Assembly (NCBI RefSeq): GCF_011764565.1
Contig: NZ_AP022871.1
Span: 8,928,320 to 8,992,319, forward strand
Direction: 5' to 3'
Length of the DNA stretch: 64,000 nt
DNA from: Phytohabitans suffuscus
Lineage (GTDB): Bacteria > Actinomycetota > Actinomycetes > Mycobacteriales > Micromonosporaceae
The notes below the pieces were generated by a model, which was not told the DNA's origin, searched no databases, and saw only the letters and a list, made by a program, of their open reading frames with translations. The position numbers were made by a program, and so were the translations under genes. Below, one piece after another: positions 27,434 through 36,484 of the stretch (the stretch's first letter is position 1; each line of letters begins with the position of its first letter).

Positions 27434-28693
27434 CTACTGGCAGCGCCAGACGACAGCCTGGATGGTGCCGGTGGCGTCGTCGGACTGGCCGCCGATCGTC
27501 CGGCCGTCGTCGCTGACCGTGGTGGCGATGTTGGACAGGCCGCCCGGCTCGTGGCCGGACAGGTCGGGCAGCACCACCCTCCGGTCGCCAGCGACGAGCA
27601 CCGCGCGACCCTGGTCGTCCGTGCCGACGTGCCAGCCGTGGGTGTTGGTCGCGTTCGCGCCGGCCTTCAGGCCGTCGAAGGTGCGGACCTCGCCGGTGCG
27701 GAGGTTCCACCGTACGGTCACGGCCCTGGCGCCCTGGCCGGGATCGCCCTTGCGGCCGAGGCCGTTGGTGGCTATGCCGGTCGCCCAGCCGTTGCGGACG
27801 CTGGAGACCCGGGCGGTCTCGGCCGGCACGCCGTCGAGCTCGGGCATCGGCAGTTCGCGGTGGGTGCCGTCGGGAAGCCAGACGTACGGCCGTTCGTTGC
27901 CGACCGTGCCGACCGTGCCGACCGCGCCGACCACGCCGACCACGCCGACCACGCCGACCACGGTGCCGTCGTCGTCGATGTCGCTAGCCCGCGCGGTGGA
28001 CACGCCGGCGGGCACCGGCAGCCGGGTCGGCCCCGCGCTCGTCGAGGGCCAGAGCAGGGCGTGGCCGTCGTCGTCCGCGCCCACGACGGCACCGGCGTCG
28101 TTGACGGCGTACGCGTAGCCGCTGCGCACCCCCGCCAGCTGGGACACCTTGCCGTCGCGGTAGGCGTACGGGAGCACCCGGGAGGTGTCCCCGGCACTGG
28201 CGTAGCTCCAGCCGACCGCGGTGCCGGTGGAGTTGACGTCCGTCAGCGACTCCTCCAGGTCGCCGGGGAGCATCACCTTCGTGGCCGCGCCGTCGTGCCA
28301 GATGACCGCCTGGTAGCCGCCCGGGCGCGGGTACGAGCGGCCCACGACGTACCGGCCGGTCGGGTCGGCGCCGGTGACCAGGGCCATCGGCGCGCCGTCC
28401 GGTGCGGGCAGGCGCTCCAGCGCGCAGCTCGCCGGCGGTGTCGCCGCCGGCGGGGTGGTGACCGGTGGCGCGCCGGTCGCCGCGGCCTGGGTAGCGCCGT
28501 CACGGAACGGGCCGGCCGCGACCACGGACGCGCCGACGACGGCGAGCGCGGTGAGCGCCGCCGCGCCCGCGTACCCGGCCGTGCGGCGGGCCCGCCTGCG
28601 GCGCCCGTCGGCGACCGCGCGCCGCACGTCCACGGTGGACGGTGTGCGCGGCTCGCCGTCCAGCGACCGCAGCAGCTCGATTTCGGATGGCAT
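27434..28693 (-). CDS. Membrane-anchored protein with HAF-type repeats, partner of an ECF sigma factor
   Basis: The 419-aa protein has a cytosolic N-terminus (EIELLRSLDGEPRTPSTVDVRRAVADG), one membrane segment (about residues 38-60, YAGAAALTALAVVGASVVAAG) and a Pro/Thr linker. An extracellular domain of repeated VGWSYASAG-, YAYAVNDAGAVVGAD- and TVSDDGRTIGGQS-type strands resembles HAF or beta-propeller repeats. Its start is 11 nt after the ECF gene, so the N-terminus may bind the sigma factor. An in-frame 9-bp repeat encodes VGVVGVVG. Confidence 0.72.
   Translation of the reverse strand: MPSEIELLRSLDGEPRTPSTVDVRRAVADGRRRRARRTAGYAGAAALTALAVVGASVVAAGPFRDGATQAAATGAPPVTTPPAATPPASCALERLPAPDGAPMALVTGADPTGRYVVGRSYPRPGGYQAVIWHDGAATKVMLPGDLEESLTDVNSTGTAVGWSYASAGDTSRVLPYAYRDGKVSQLAGVRSGYAYAVNDAGAVVGADDDGHALLWPSTSAGPTRLPVPAGVSTARASDIDDDGTVVGVVGVVGVVGAVGTVGTVGNERPYVWLPDGTHRELPMPELDGVPAETARVSSVRNGWATGIATNGLGRKGDPGQGARAVTVRWNLRTGEVRTFDGLKAGANATNTHGWHVGTDDQGRAVLVAGDRRVVLPDLSGHEPGGLSNIATTVSDDGRTIGGQSDDATGTIQAVVWRCQ
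27901..27963 (-). repeat. 9-bp tandem repeat, 7 units, coding
   Basis: Units cgaccgtgc / cgaccacgc repeat every 9 nt. On the minus strand they encode a Val-Gly tripeptide repeat inside the HAF-repeat protein. Confidence 0.85.
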
Positions 28694-28704
28694 CTATCGG
28701 CACC

Positions 28705-29216
28705 TCAATTCGTGGTGGAGTAGCCCGCCAGCTCCCGCTCCCCGAGCAGGCGCCGCAGGGTGGCCAGGCCCCGGGCGGTCTGGCTCTTGACCGTGCCCGT
28801 CGTGCAGCCCAGCGCCGCGGCCACCTGCTCGACCGGCAGGTCGTAGAAGAACCGCAGCACGAGTACGGCCTGCTGCCGGCGGGGCACCTGCCGTAACGCG
28901 GCCCGGACGACCTGGCGGTCCTCGATCCCGTCGTTCTCGAACGCCGGTGGCTCGGGGTGTCGCGAAACAGCCGGACCCGGGCCCAACCCAGCCGCCGCTC
29001 GTCCACGAACGCGCGGACCAGCATCGTCCGGACGTACCCGTCGAGGTTGTCGGCGGCCCGCGCGTGCCGCCACTTGACGTACAGCCGGGTGATGGTCTGC
29101 TGGACCAGGTCGTCGGCCCGGTGCTCGTCGCCGGCCAGGAGGAACGCCAGCCGCCGCAGCGCGGGGATCCGCGCCGTGACGTAGTCGACGTACTCCTGTT
29201 CCGAACCGTCCCGCAT
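28705..29216 (-). CDS. ECF RNA polymerase sigma factor, SigE-like family
   Basis: ATG at 29216 follows GGAGGGG. Region 2 is DYVTARIPALRRLAFLLAGD, DDLVQQTITRLYVKWRHA and DGYVRTMLVRAFVDERR. Region 4 is QAVLVLRFFYDLPVEQVAAAL followed by GTVKSQTARGLATLRRLL. The frame changes near 28965 after LFRDTP, in a CCCC context, and one base restored gives about 170 aa (span 3n+2). It forms a two-gene unit with the downstream membrane protein, which probably acts as its regulator. Confidence 0.88.
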
Positions 29217-29363
29217 CGCCCCGCCCCTCCGTTGGGCTCGTGTCATCCCTGAGACGGGGACGGGCGATCACCCGGTTGTCAGCCCGGCCGGGAAAATCCA
29301 CGGGCCGGTGGGAGCCCGACCCCCTGGATTGGCGCGCCGGCCGCGCGGGGTAATGGTTACGGG

Positions 29364-30362
29364 GTGAACGCACCGTCCTGCCCCACCCAGACCCGCCTCT
29401 ACGAAGACGGCACCGTGATCGCCGAGGGCTTCCCGGTCGACCAGGTCACGCGGAAGCTGGAGTCGCATCCGCGCGCCGTGCTCTGGCTCGACCTGGACGA
29501 CCCGGACATGGCCGACCTCCAGGCCGTCGCCGAGCCGTTCCAGCTGCACCCGCTCGCCATCGAGGACGCGGTGCAGGACCACGAGGCGCCCAAGCTCCAG
29601 CGGTACCCGGAGCACGCCTTCCTCAACGTGTACGCGCTGGAGATCAGCGCGGACGGTGACCGGCCGCGGCTGGCCAAGCACGAGATCAGCGCGTTCGTCA
29701 CGGACCGGGCGCTGATCACCGTGCGCAAGTCGTCGATCGACACGGCGCCGCTCGTGCGGCGGTGGGACGCCGACGCCGGGCTCACCGCCGCGGGCGGCGT
29801 CTCGTTCCTGCTGTACGGGCTGCTGAGCTTTGTCGTGGACGGCCAGTTCGCGGCCGCCCAGCGCCTCGACAGCGCGATGGACGCCGTCGAGGACGCCCTG
29901 CTGGACGAGGGCGCGGCGCCGCGGCCGGTGCGGATACGCGGCCTCACGCTGCGCAAGCTGGTGGCCACCGTACGCCGGCCGGTGGCGCCGATGCCCGACC
30001 TGGTCAGCCAGGCGATGCGCGCCGACGGGCACGAGCCGGACGAGCGGGTCGAGCCGTACTACCGCGACGTCGAGGAGCGCGCCCGGCACACCGTCGACGA
30101 GGTGGAGCACCTGCGCGACCGGATCGAGGGCGTGCTGCAGGCCGACCTCGCCGAGCAGGGCAACGTGCTCAACGACATCACCCGCAAGCTCGCCGCCTGG
30201 GCCGCGGTCATCGCCGTGCCGACCGCGCTGACCGGCTTCTTCGGCCAGAACCTGCCGTATCCCGGCTACATGACCACGTGGGGCTTCGCGGTGAGCTCGG
30301 CCGTGATCGCCGCCGCCGCGGCCAGCCTGTACGTCTACCTGCGCAGGCGGAACTGGCTGTAG
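29364..30362 (+). CDS. corA: CorA-type magnesium/cobalt transporter
   Basis: The 332-aa protein has the long soluble N-terminal domain (WLDLDDPDMADLQAVAEPF, HPLAIEDAVQDHEAPKLQRY) and a coiled stalk helix. Two C-terminal membrane segments flank the pore loop FFGQNLPYPGYMTTWG and the end is basic (YLRRRNWL). The usual GMN selectivity motif reads GQN here, a variant I have seen in other actinobacterial CorA homologues. It is divergent from the ECF operon. Confidence 0.85.
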   Translation: MNAPSCPTQTRLYEDGTVIAEGFPVDQVTRKLESHPRAVLWLDLDDPDMADLQAVAEPFQLHPLAIEDAVQDHEAPKLQRYPEHAFLNVYALEISADGDRPRLAKHEISAFVTDRALITVRKSSIDTAPLVRRWDADAGLTAAGGVSFLLYGLLSFVVDGQFAAAQRLDSAMDAVEDALLDEGAAPRPVRIRGLTLRKLVATVRRPVAPMPDLVSQAMRADGHEPDERVEPYYRDVEERARHTVDEVEHLRDRIEGVLQADLAEQGNVLNDITRKLAAWAAVIAVPTALTGFFGQNLPYPGYMTTWGFAVSSAVIAAAAASLYVYLRRRNWL

Positions 30363-30364
30363 CC

Positions 30365-30459
30365 AGCCCGGCCACGAACGCCAGCCCGGCCACGAACCTC
30401 AGCCAGCCCCCGAACGCCAGCCCGGCCACGAACCTCAACCTCAGGCGGCGACGAACGTC
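30365..30459 (-). repeat. 18-bp tandem repeats at the end of the FHA gene
   Basis: Four contiguous 18-bp units (agcccggccacgaacgcc and variants) fill 30365-30436, almost the whole gap between the convergent corA and FHA stops. On the minus strand they resemble the last FHA codons ACG TTC GTC GCC GCC TGA, which form a more diverged unit at 30441-30459. Confidence 0.85.
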
Positions 30460-31246
30460 AGCAGGTAGCGGCCGATGCGGATCTCGTCGCCGGGGGCCAG
30501 CGCGGCGGTCTTGACCCGCTCGCCGTTGACGTACGTGCCGTTGAGGCTGTCGAGGTCGGCGACCGTGTAACCGGAGCCCTGGCGGTGGAAGTCGGCGTGC
30601 TTGCGCGACACCGTGGCACCGTCGAGCACGATGTCGTTGGCGCCGTCGCGGCCGCAGCTGACCACGTCGCCGTCGAGCGGGAACACGATGCCGGTGCCGG
30701 GCCCCTGGCGGATGTGCAGGACCGCGGCGCCGTCCGGCACCGCCGCCACCGGGGTGTCGCCGGCCGCCCCGTCGCGCGGCTGGATGATCTCGAGCTGCGT
30801 CGTCGCGTCGAGGTCGACCACCCGGTACGCCGAGGTCGGTGCCGGGTCCGCCGCGTTCCACCGGGGGTGCTGGTGCCCGCCTCGCCGGCGGCCACGCCCT
30901 CGGCGGCGAGCACGGCGTCGGTGCAGCGGATCGGCACGCCCGCCTCCTGCGCGAGCGAGACCGCCTCCAGCAGCGACGCGGGCACCCGCACGCCGTCGCC
31001 GACGACCAGGACGACCCGGTCGGGGCCGGCCGGCTCCTCGCCGATCTCCACGTACCGGACCGGTGCGCCCACCGCGTCCAGCAGGTCGCGCACGAGGCCG
31101 GTGCTGACGCCGGCCGCCCGCACGGGCCCACCCTTGGCGCTGGCCGTGAACGGCAGGTGGCGGTCCGTCGCCGGATCCTTGAAAACCACCCTGGCCGGCT
31201 CGTGCCAGGACCCCGCCCGCACATCGACCACGATCAGCTCCGGCAT
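30441..31246 (-). CDS. FHA-domain protein
   Basis: ATG at 31246 follows a GGAGG-like site. The N-terminal part (ELIVVDVRAGSWHEPARVVF, VRYVEIGEEPAGPDRVVLVV) is of unknown type. The C-terminal forkhead-associated domain shows VVSCGRDGANDIVLDGATVSRKHADF and DLDSLNGTYVNGERV, the phosphothreonine-binding pattern. The frame changes near 30870 after AGTSTP at a GGGGG run, and one base restored gives about 268 aa (span 3n+2). The protein probably reads Ser/Thr kinase signals. Confidence 0.85.
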
Positions 31247-31587
31247 GTGTCTCCTCCAACCCCAGGTCCCCGTCCGCACACACGAGGGTAGGGCCGTCCG
31301 GGCGCGAACGCCCACCCGGCCTCCATCGGCGCCCGTCTCCGGGTCGCGCGAGGGGGCGGTCCGGGCCCGTCTCAGGGGCGCGGGAGCGGGCGTTCCGGCA
31401 CGATCAACGGGTACCGGTGCGCGGGTGTTTCAGCACGTCGATCGGGTACTGGTAGACCTCGCTGAGCCGGGCGGCGGTGAGCACCCGCAGGGCTTCGTGG
31501 TCGGGGTTTGAACGGATGGCGCGCCGTCCGTGGTGGTCGCGGAGATCTTTCCGGGTCGGGGTCCTGTCCGTCCCCATTGGCCAGCGG

Positions 31588-31634
31588 TTCGTGGACGCCG
31601 GTCGCCTCTGTGGGGGCGGCTCACGTCCACGATC
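31588..31634. repeat. REP-like palindrome 1
   Basis: The arms TTCGTGGACG and CGTCCACGATC enclose a C/G-rich loop containing TGTGGGGGCGG. It belongs to the same family as the elements at 31803 and 32004. Confidence 0.75.
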
Positions 31635-31802
31635 TCCCGTAACCGATCGCTCGGGCCGCGCGCCGGGCGGACATGTCGACCGGAAGCGATCGCAGCTCAG
31701 GCTGCCGTAGACCTTCCGGGGCCAGGGTTTCGAGTCCATCCACAGTGTCCTCTGCGCTTCACCGGTCTGTCCGCCCGATGTGGAGACTGGGGTCGGTTCG
31801 GC

Positions 31803-31852
31803 GGATCGTGGTACGGATCCGCCCCTCTGGGGGCAGTTTCATACCACGATCC
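31803..31852. repeat. REP-like palindrome 2
   Basis: The arms GGATCGTGGTA and TACCACGATCC are perfectly complementary around a loop with CCCCTCTGGGGG, itself a small hairpin. The layout is the same as in the elements at 31588 and 32004. Confidence 0.8.
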
Positions 31853-31927
31853 GTGGCCGGCGGCCGCGCGCTCTTGGGCGGGGTGGTGGCGGTGCCGAAT
31901 TCGCCTGGTTTGTTCTGCTTGTCAGGG

Positions 31928-31999
31928 TGATCGTGGACCTCAACGGTCCGATGAGGACAAACCGGGAAGCCGCCCATAGCAGGGCCCGAGGGACCGTTT
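31928..31999. repeat. Diverged REP-like half element with second inverted pair
   Basis: TGATCGTGGACC at 31928 has no matching right arm. AACGGTCC near 31943 pairs with GGACCGTT near 31991. This looks like a rearranged family member. Confidence 0.45.
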
Positions 32000-32003
32000 C
32001 GGC

Positions 32004-32053
32004 TGATCGTGGACGTGAGACGCCCGCGCGGGGGCAACCGCCGTCCACGATCA
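32004..32053. repeat. REP-like palindrome 3
   Basis: The 12-bp arms TGATCGTGGACG and CGTCCACGATCA are perfect and flank a loop with CCCGCGCGGG. Confidence 0.85.
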
Positions 32054-32204
32054 CCCGCCGGCGAGCGCGAACCGGGCGCCAACACCCCGAACGTCCTGGG
32101 TTTCCGGTCTTGGCCGGTGGGCGCCGGCGGGGAGCCAGCGGGCGCCGAAAAGCGCTGGGTGAGGAGCGCGGAGGGTGAGGCCGCGGGAGCGACGGTCTGG
32201 ACCA

Positions 32205-32240
32205 CCGCGGACGTCGCGGTAGCTCAAGGCTCTTTGGGGT
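32205..32240. repeat. Dispersed repeat, copy 1
   Basis: CGCGGACGTCGCGG followed by nACTCAAGG-type sequence and CTTTGG is about 80 % identical to 43000-43034. It contains a short inverted CAAGG/CTTTG pair. Confidence 0.55.
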
Positions 32241-32285
32241 GGATCTTTCTGGGCGGAGGCGAGATGCGTTCGAGCGCGGGGTAAG

Positions 32286-32320
32286 AAAAGGGGCGCCGGG
32301 TCGGACCCGCGCCCCCTTTC
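32286..32320 (-). terminator. Rho-independent terminator of the SDR operon
   Basis: On the minus strand GAAAGGGGGCGCGGGTC pairs with GACCCGGCGCCCC and is followed by TTTTCTTAC. It lies 15 nt after the SDR stop and ends the five-gene minus operon. Confidence 0.8.
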
Positions 32321-32334
32321 CCGGATGGATGTGG

Positions 32335-33258
32335 CTACGCGGGCTTGCCTACCGTGTCGAGGCCGGTCAGCTCGGCGGACAGGGTCCACAGGCGCTCGGC
32401 GGCCTCGACCTCCTCCGGGCCCTCGAAGGTCTTGACCAGGGCGCACGCCTGGTAGTAGCCGCCGCCCTCGCCCGCCAGCGCCGGGGAGGTCGCCACCCAG
32501 GTCTGGGTGGCGGCGCCCTGCTCGGGGGCGCGGAACTCGGGCAGCAGCGCCACGCCGTCTTCGTCGATCCAGCCGGCGCCGACCATCTCGTCCTTGCTCA
32601 GGTGGCGCTGCAGGGGCGTGAGGATGTAGCCGGGGTTGATCGAGAAGGCCCGCACACCGGCGTCGCGGGCGCGGCGGTCGAGCTCGGCGGCGAACAGGAC
32701 GTTGGCCGACTTGGACTGGCCGTACGCGCCCCACTTGTCGTAGCCCTGCTCGAAGTGGACGTCGTCCCAGCGGATGCTCGGGGACTCGCCGATGCCCGAG
32801 GCGACCACCACGACGCGCGCGCCGGCGCCCGACGCGATGGCCGGCCACAGGCGGTTCACCAGCGCGTAGTGGCCGAGGTGGTTGGTGGCGAACTGGGACT
32901 CCCAGCCCTTGCCGACGCGGGTCTCCGGGGCGGCCATGATGCCGGCGTTGGCGATCAGGATGTCGATGCCGCGCCCGGAGGCCACGAACCGGTCGGCGAA
33001 CCTGTGCACGCTGTCGAGGTCGGCCAGGTCGAGCTCCTCGACCTCGACGCCGGCGACGTCACCGAGCGCCTCGCGCGCGGCGCCGGGCCGGCGGGCCGGG
33101 ACGACGACCTGGGCGCCGGCGGCGGCCAGCGCGAGGGTCGTCGGCAGGCCGAGGCCGGAGTATCCGCCGGTGACGATGGCGACTTTGCCGGTGAGATCAA
33201 CGCCGGCGAGTACCTCGCCGGCGGTGCTGTCGATTCCGAAAGGCTCAGAAACTGTCAT
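32335..33258 (-). CDS. Short-chain dehydrogenase/reductase, retinol-dehydrogenase-like
   Basis: ATG at 33258 follows GGAGAG. The NAD(P) motif is TGGYSGLG, with DLADLDSV, NAGIM, and the catalytic Ser followed by YGQSKSAN. C-terminal to this is the substrate region INPGYILTPLQRHL. The length is 307 aa. It is the last gene of the AfsR-LPTM-GT4-GT2 operon, so a role in modifying a glycan-linked metabolite is possible, but the family is broad. Confidence 0.83.
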   Translation of the reverse strand: MTVSEPFGIDSTAGEVLAGVDLTGKVAIVTGGYSGLGLPTTLALAAAGAQVVVPARRPGAAREALGDVAGVEVEELDLADLDSVHRFADRFVASGRGIDILIANAGIMAAPETRVGKGWESQFATNHLGHYALVNRLWPAIASGAGARVVVVASGIGESPSIRWDDVHFEQGYDKWGAYGQSKSANVLFAAELDRRARDAGVRAFSINPGYILTPLQRHLSKDEMVGAGWIDEDGVALLPEFRAPEQGAATQTWVATSPALAGEGGGYYQACALVKTFEGPEEVEAAERLWTLSAELTGLDTVGKPA

Positions 33259-33297
33259 GTCCAGCTCTCCGTCGGGCACCGTACGCCGGCGCGGGGG

Positions 33298-34311
33298 TCA
33301 GGCAGGCTTTTCGACGCGGTAAAGCCGCCGGGTCATGCTCGGGAATAGCAGTCCTTGCAGGATGCCGATACCGGCAGCAACCGCCGAGGTGAGTGTAACG
33401 AGCAGATGTAGCACCGTAAATTGCAGTCCGAAAACGACACCGTGGTGGCGGAAGGCGTACGCGTAGGTGCGCGAGTCGAGCACGATTCCCGCACCGGTCA
33501 GGGCCGCGGCGGCGAGCAGCGCCCACCGGCCGAAGATCACAGTGGACACCAGCGCGAGCACCGCGGCCAGGACGAACCCGCTGCCCAGCGCGCGGTGGCC
33601 GGAGCCGGCGCCGCCGGGGAGCTTGTTGAGGCGCAGCCAGTTCGGGGCGCCGAGGCGGGTGCGGTTGAAGACCTTGGTGAGCATGATCCGCAGGGTGCCG
33701 TCGTGGTCGTGCCGGCCGCGGATGGTGGGTACGGCCTTGACCTCGTAACGCGCGTTGAGCCGGAAACCGTAGTCCTGTTCCTCGGTCCAGCGCAGCCGGT
33801 CGTTGAACTCGCCGATCTCCAGGAACGTCTCCTTCCTCATCGCGAACAGCGCGGAGTGCAGGCCCGGGATGGCGCCGTCGATCTCGTTGAACCACACGTA
33901 CTGCTGGATCGCGCGGTAACGCTTGACGACGCTGTCCGGAAACATCGGCTCGGCCCGGTACATGCCGCAGATCGCGCCGAGTCCCGGCTCGGTCCGCAGA
34001 TATTCGACCGCCCGCTCGACGGCGTCCTCGTCCAGCGCGACGTCGGAGTCCACGAAGAACAGCACCTCGCCCCTGGCGTGCGCGGCGCCGAGGTTTCGGG
34101 CGGTGGAGACGCCGCTGTTGACCGGTACCCGCAGCACGGTGGCGCCGAGGCCGCGGGCGATCTCGACCGAGTTGTCGGTGCTCGCGTCGTCGGCGACGAT
34201 GACCTCGATCGACGGGTACGTCTGGCGCTGGGCCGCCTTGACGCACTCGCCGATCGTGCTGGCGTAGTTGTAGTTCGGGATGATCACTGAGACCAGCGGT
34301 AGCTCGTTCAT
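33298..34311 (-). CDS. Family 2 glycosyltransferase with C-terminal membrane segments
   Basis: The GT-A domain shows LVSVIIPNYNYASTIGECV, VIVADDASTDNS, FFVDSDVALD (the DxD-type metal site) and RWTEEQDYGFRL. Two or three C-terminal hydrophobic helices (FVLAAVLALVSTVIFG, WALLAAAALTGAGIVL) anchor it. ATG at 34311 has an upstream GAGAGAGG. An ATG at 34338 would overlap the GT4 stop by ATGA. It is paralogous to the GT2 at 38354. Confidence 0.87.
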   Translation of the reverse strand: MNELPLVSVIIPNYNYASTIGECVKAAQRQTYPSIEVIVADDASTDNSVEIARGLGATVLRVPVNSGVSTARNLGAAHARGEVLFFVDSDVALDEDAVERAVEYLRTEPGLGAICGMYRAEPMFPDSVVKRYRAIQQYVWFNEIDGAIPGLHSALFAMRKETFLEIGEFNDRLRWTEEQDYGFRLNARYEVKAVPTIRGRHDHDGTLRIMLTKVFNRTRLGAPNWLRLNKLPGGAGSGHRALGSGFVLAAVLALVSTVIFGRWALLAAAALTGAGIVLDSRTYAYAFRHHGVVFGLQFTVLHLLVTLTSAVAAGIGILQGLLFPSMTRRLYRVEKPA

Positions 34312-34334
34312 CGGGTATCCAAACCTCTCTCGGT

Positions 34335-35480
34335 TCATCGGTCGCGACGGCCCGCGGCTCGCCCGCGAAGGGTGGTGAACAGCACCTCGTGCGCGTCCAG
34401 CGACGCCGCGGCGGAGAAGCGCGCCCGCGCCGCCCGCGCCTTCTGCTCCCGCCAGTCGCGCGGCATCGTCGCCAGCTCGGCGATCGCGCCCGCCAGCGCC
34501 TTCGGATCCCGGGGCGGGACCACCCGGCCGAAGCCGGTCGAGGTGACCGGGTAGCGGCTGCCGGGAAGGTCGGTGGTCACCGACGGGACGCCGCACATCA
34601 GCGCCTCGGCCAGCACGATGCCGAACGACCCGGCGACCGCCGGCAGCGTGAACACGTCGATCGAGGCGTAGAAGTCGTCGACCTCGCGGCCGCGCAGCTC
34701 GCCGAGGATCCGTACCCGGCTGTCGCGCTCGATCTCGGCCTGGATGTCGGCGAGGTTGCTGCCGCCGGCGACCGCGTGGTAGTTGCCCGCGATCAGCAGC
34801 CGCGCGTCGGGGTCGGCGATCCGCTGGAAGGCCCGCACCAGGTAGCGGATCCCCTTGTCCTCCACGATCCGGCCGAGAAAGCCGACGTGCAGCGCGCGGG
34901 TCTCCCGGTATCGCGGCTGCCCACCGCGCCGGTCGAGGCAGGGCGGCGTGATCGGGGTGAAGTTGCGCCCCCGGATCAGCGGCCAGAACCGCGACGCGTG
35001 CGCCTGGTCGTCGCTGCTGGCCACGACGGCGGCGGAGCGGCGGATGGCGGCGCGGGCGGTGGCGTCCGTGGCGTGCACGAACATCCGGCTCAGCCGGCTC
35101 GGCGGCAGGTACGGGTCGGTGTGCAGCCGGCTCACCACCGGCACCGGGCGGGCCAGCGGCATCAGCAGCCCCGCCTCGGGCATCGGCAGGTTGATGTGGA
35201 ACAGCGCCGAGTGGCGGGCCAGGTGTCCGGCCAGCAGCGGGTAGCGGGGGGCGACCACCGCCCGGCTGACCCGCATCAGCACCGGCGTGCGGTAGACGTC
35301 GACGCCGCCGACGGTGTCGCGCAGCGGCAGGTCGGGGTCGTGCTGGGCGGCGACGACGGCGACCCGCCAGCCGCGGTTGGCCATGCCCTCGGCGATGCCG
35401 CGCGCGGTGTGCGTCAGCCCGCTGACGTACGGCTCGTAGTAGGTGACCGCGACGGTGAGGTCGTAGGACTTGTCCGGCAT
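34335..35480 (-). CDS. Family 4 glycosyltransferase
   Basis: This 381-aa GT-B enzyme starts DLTVAVTYYEPYVSGLTHTA and has GMANRGWRVAVVAAQHDPDL. The C-terminal donor domain is GFLGRIVEDKGIRYLVRAF, with FYASIDVFTLPAVAGSFGIVLAEALM as the EX7E-type motif. It is closely similar in layout to the GT4 at 41863, so the two are paralogues. It lies within the minus operon, 17 nt after the LPTM gene. Confidence 0.9.
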   Translation of the reverse strand: MPDKSYDLTVAVTYYEPYVSGLTHTARGIAEGMANRGWRVAVVAAQHDPDLPLRDTVGGVDVYRTPVLMRVSRAVVAPRYPLLAGHLARHSALFHINLPMPEAGLLMPLARPVPVVSRLHTDPYLPPSRLSRMFVHATDATARAAIRRSAAVVASSDDQAHASRFWPLIRGRNFTPITPPCLDRRGGQPRYRETRALHVGFLGRIVEDKGIRYLVRAFQRIADPDARLLIAGNYHAVAGGSNLADIQAEIERDSRVRILGELRGREVDDFYASIDVFTLPAVAGSFGIVLAEALMCGVPSVTTDLPGSRYPVTSTGFGRVVPPRDPKALAGAIAELATMPRDWREQKARAARARFSAAASLDAHEVLFTTLRGRAAGRRDR

Positions 35481-35497
35481 GGGTGTCGCCTGCGCCC

Positions 35498-36484
35498 TCA
35501 CGCCGCCGCCGCTTCCGCCTCGGGCGCGGCGGCGCGGAGCCGCCGGCGGACCACCTCGGTCGCCAGCAGGCCGGCACCGGCGGTGGTCAGCTCGCTCAGC
35601 GCCACCACCGCCCGGCTCACCAGGGCGACGACGCCGGCCACCGGCACCGGCAGTACGGCGCTGAGCGCGGCCAGCACGACCACCTCGCGCACGCCGATGC
35701 CGTCCGGGGCGAAGACGGCGAGCACCCCGGCGATCGCGGCGAGGCCGAACGCCCCGACGCACAGCGGCAGCGCCCGCAGCGGCGGCGCGCCCAGCGCCAC
35801 GGCGAGGAACCACAGGTGGGTGCCGCCGATCAGCCAGGCCGCCAGCTGCGCGAGGACCGCGCGGCGGATGCCGGGGGCGGACAGGGCGGTCGGCGGCTCC
35901 GGCCGGCGGCGCACCCGGGCGAGGACGACCGCGCCCAGGCCGGCCAGGCGCGGGCGGACCAGGACCGCCGCGACGGGCAGCACCGCCAGCAGCAGCCACG
36001 CCGACGACGCGCCCAGGATCTCCGGCCCGGCCGCGATGCCCACGGTGGCGCCGGTCAGCAGGCTGATCATGAGGGCCAGCAGCCAGGCGGCGCTCATCCG
36101 GCTGGCCGGCACGCCGATGCCGCGTCCCATCTGGACACTCAGGACCAGGCCCAGGACCTTTCCGGGTACGTACTTGACGAACTGTCCAAGGTAGAAGATG
36201 CGCGCCGCGTCCGCTGTGGACACCCGCTCGCCGACGCCGGCGAGGGTCGCCCGCCAGGACAGCATCGTGACGACCAGGCCGGCGGCGTTGGCGAGGAAGG
36301 CCAGCGCGGCCATCGACACGACGAACCCGGGCCGCTGGCCGCGCAGGGTGGTGACCACTGTGGACCAGTCCTGGCCGCGCAGGGCGACGACGACGAAGAC
36401 CACGGTGGCCAGCAGGAGCACGCCGGTCAGGAGCCGGCGCAGCGGGGCACGCCAGCGCGGGGCGGGTGCGGTCGCGGCGGTCAC
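35498..36484 (-). CDS. LPTM/UPF0104-type integral membrane protein
   Basis: The 328-aa protein has about eight membrane helices and the signature YLGQFVKYVPGKVLGL plus FAPDGIGVREVVVLAAL. This is the lysylphosphatidylglycerol synthase transmembrane fold. Related proteins near glycosyltransferases are thought to move or handle lipid-linked intermediates. The GTG at 36484 overlaps the AfsR-like stop by 4 nt. Confidence 0.87.
   Translation of the reverse strand: MTAATAPAPRWRAPLRRLLTGVLLLATVVFVVVALRGQDWSTVVTTLRGQRPGFVVSMAALAFLANAAGLVVTMLSWRATLAGVGERVSTADAARIFYLGQFVKYVPGKVLGLVLSVQMGRGIGVPASRMSAAWLLALMISLLTGATVGIAAGPEILGASSAWLLLAVLPVAAVLVRPRLAGLGAVVLARVRRRPEPPTALSAPGIRRAVLAQLAAWLIGGTHLWFLAVALGAPPLRALPLCVGAFGLAAIAGVLAVFAPDGIGVREVVVLAALSAVLPVPVAGVVALVSRAVVALSELTTAGAGLLATEVVRRRLRAAAPEAEAAAA

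Larger units (their letters stand above)
31247..32334. other. 1.1-kb intergenic region with REP-like palindromes and a possible decayed gene
   Basis: No full gene is credible. On the minus strand, 31404-31510 encodes NPDHEALRVLTAARLSEVYQ and PIDVLKHPRTGTR before a stop, with a lower GC content, and may be the tail of a decayed gene. The rest holds three full palindromes and one half-element of one family, a dispersed repeat and the SDR terminator. Confidence 0.6.

Noticed and set aside
31404..31739. A 111-aa minus-strand gene
   Set aside because: Only its last 35 codons look protein-like. The upstream part runs through a REP palindrome, so at most it is a remnant.
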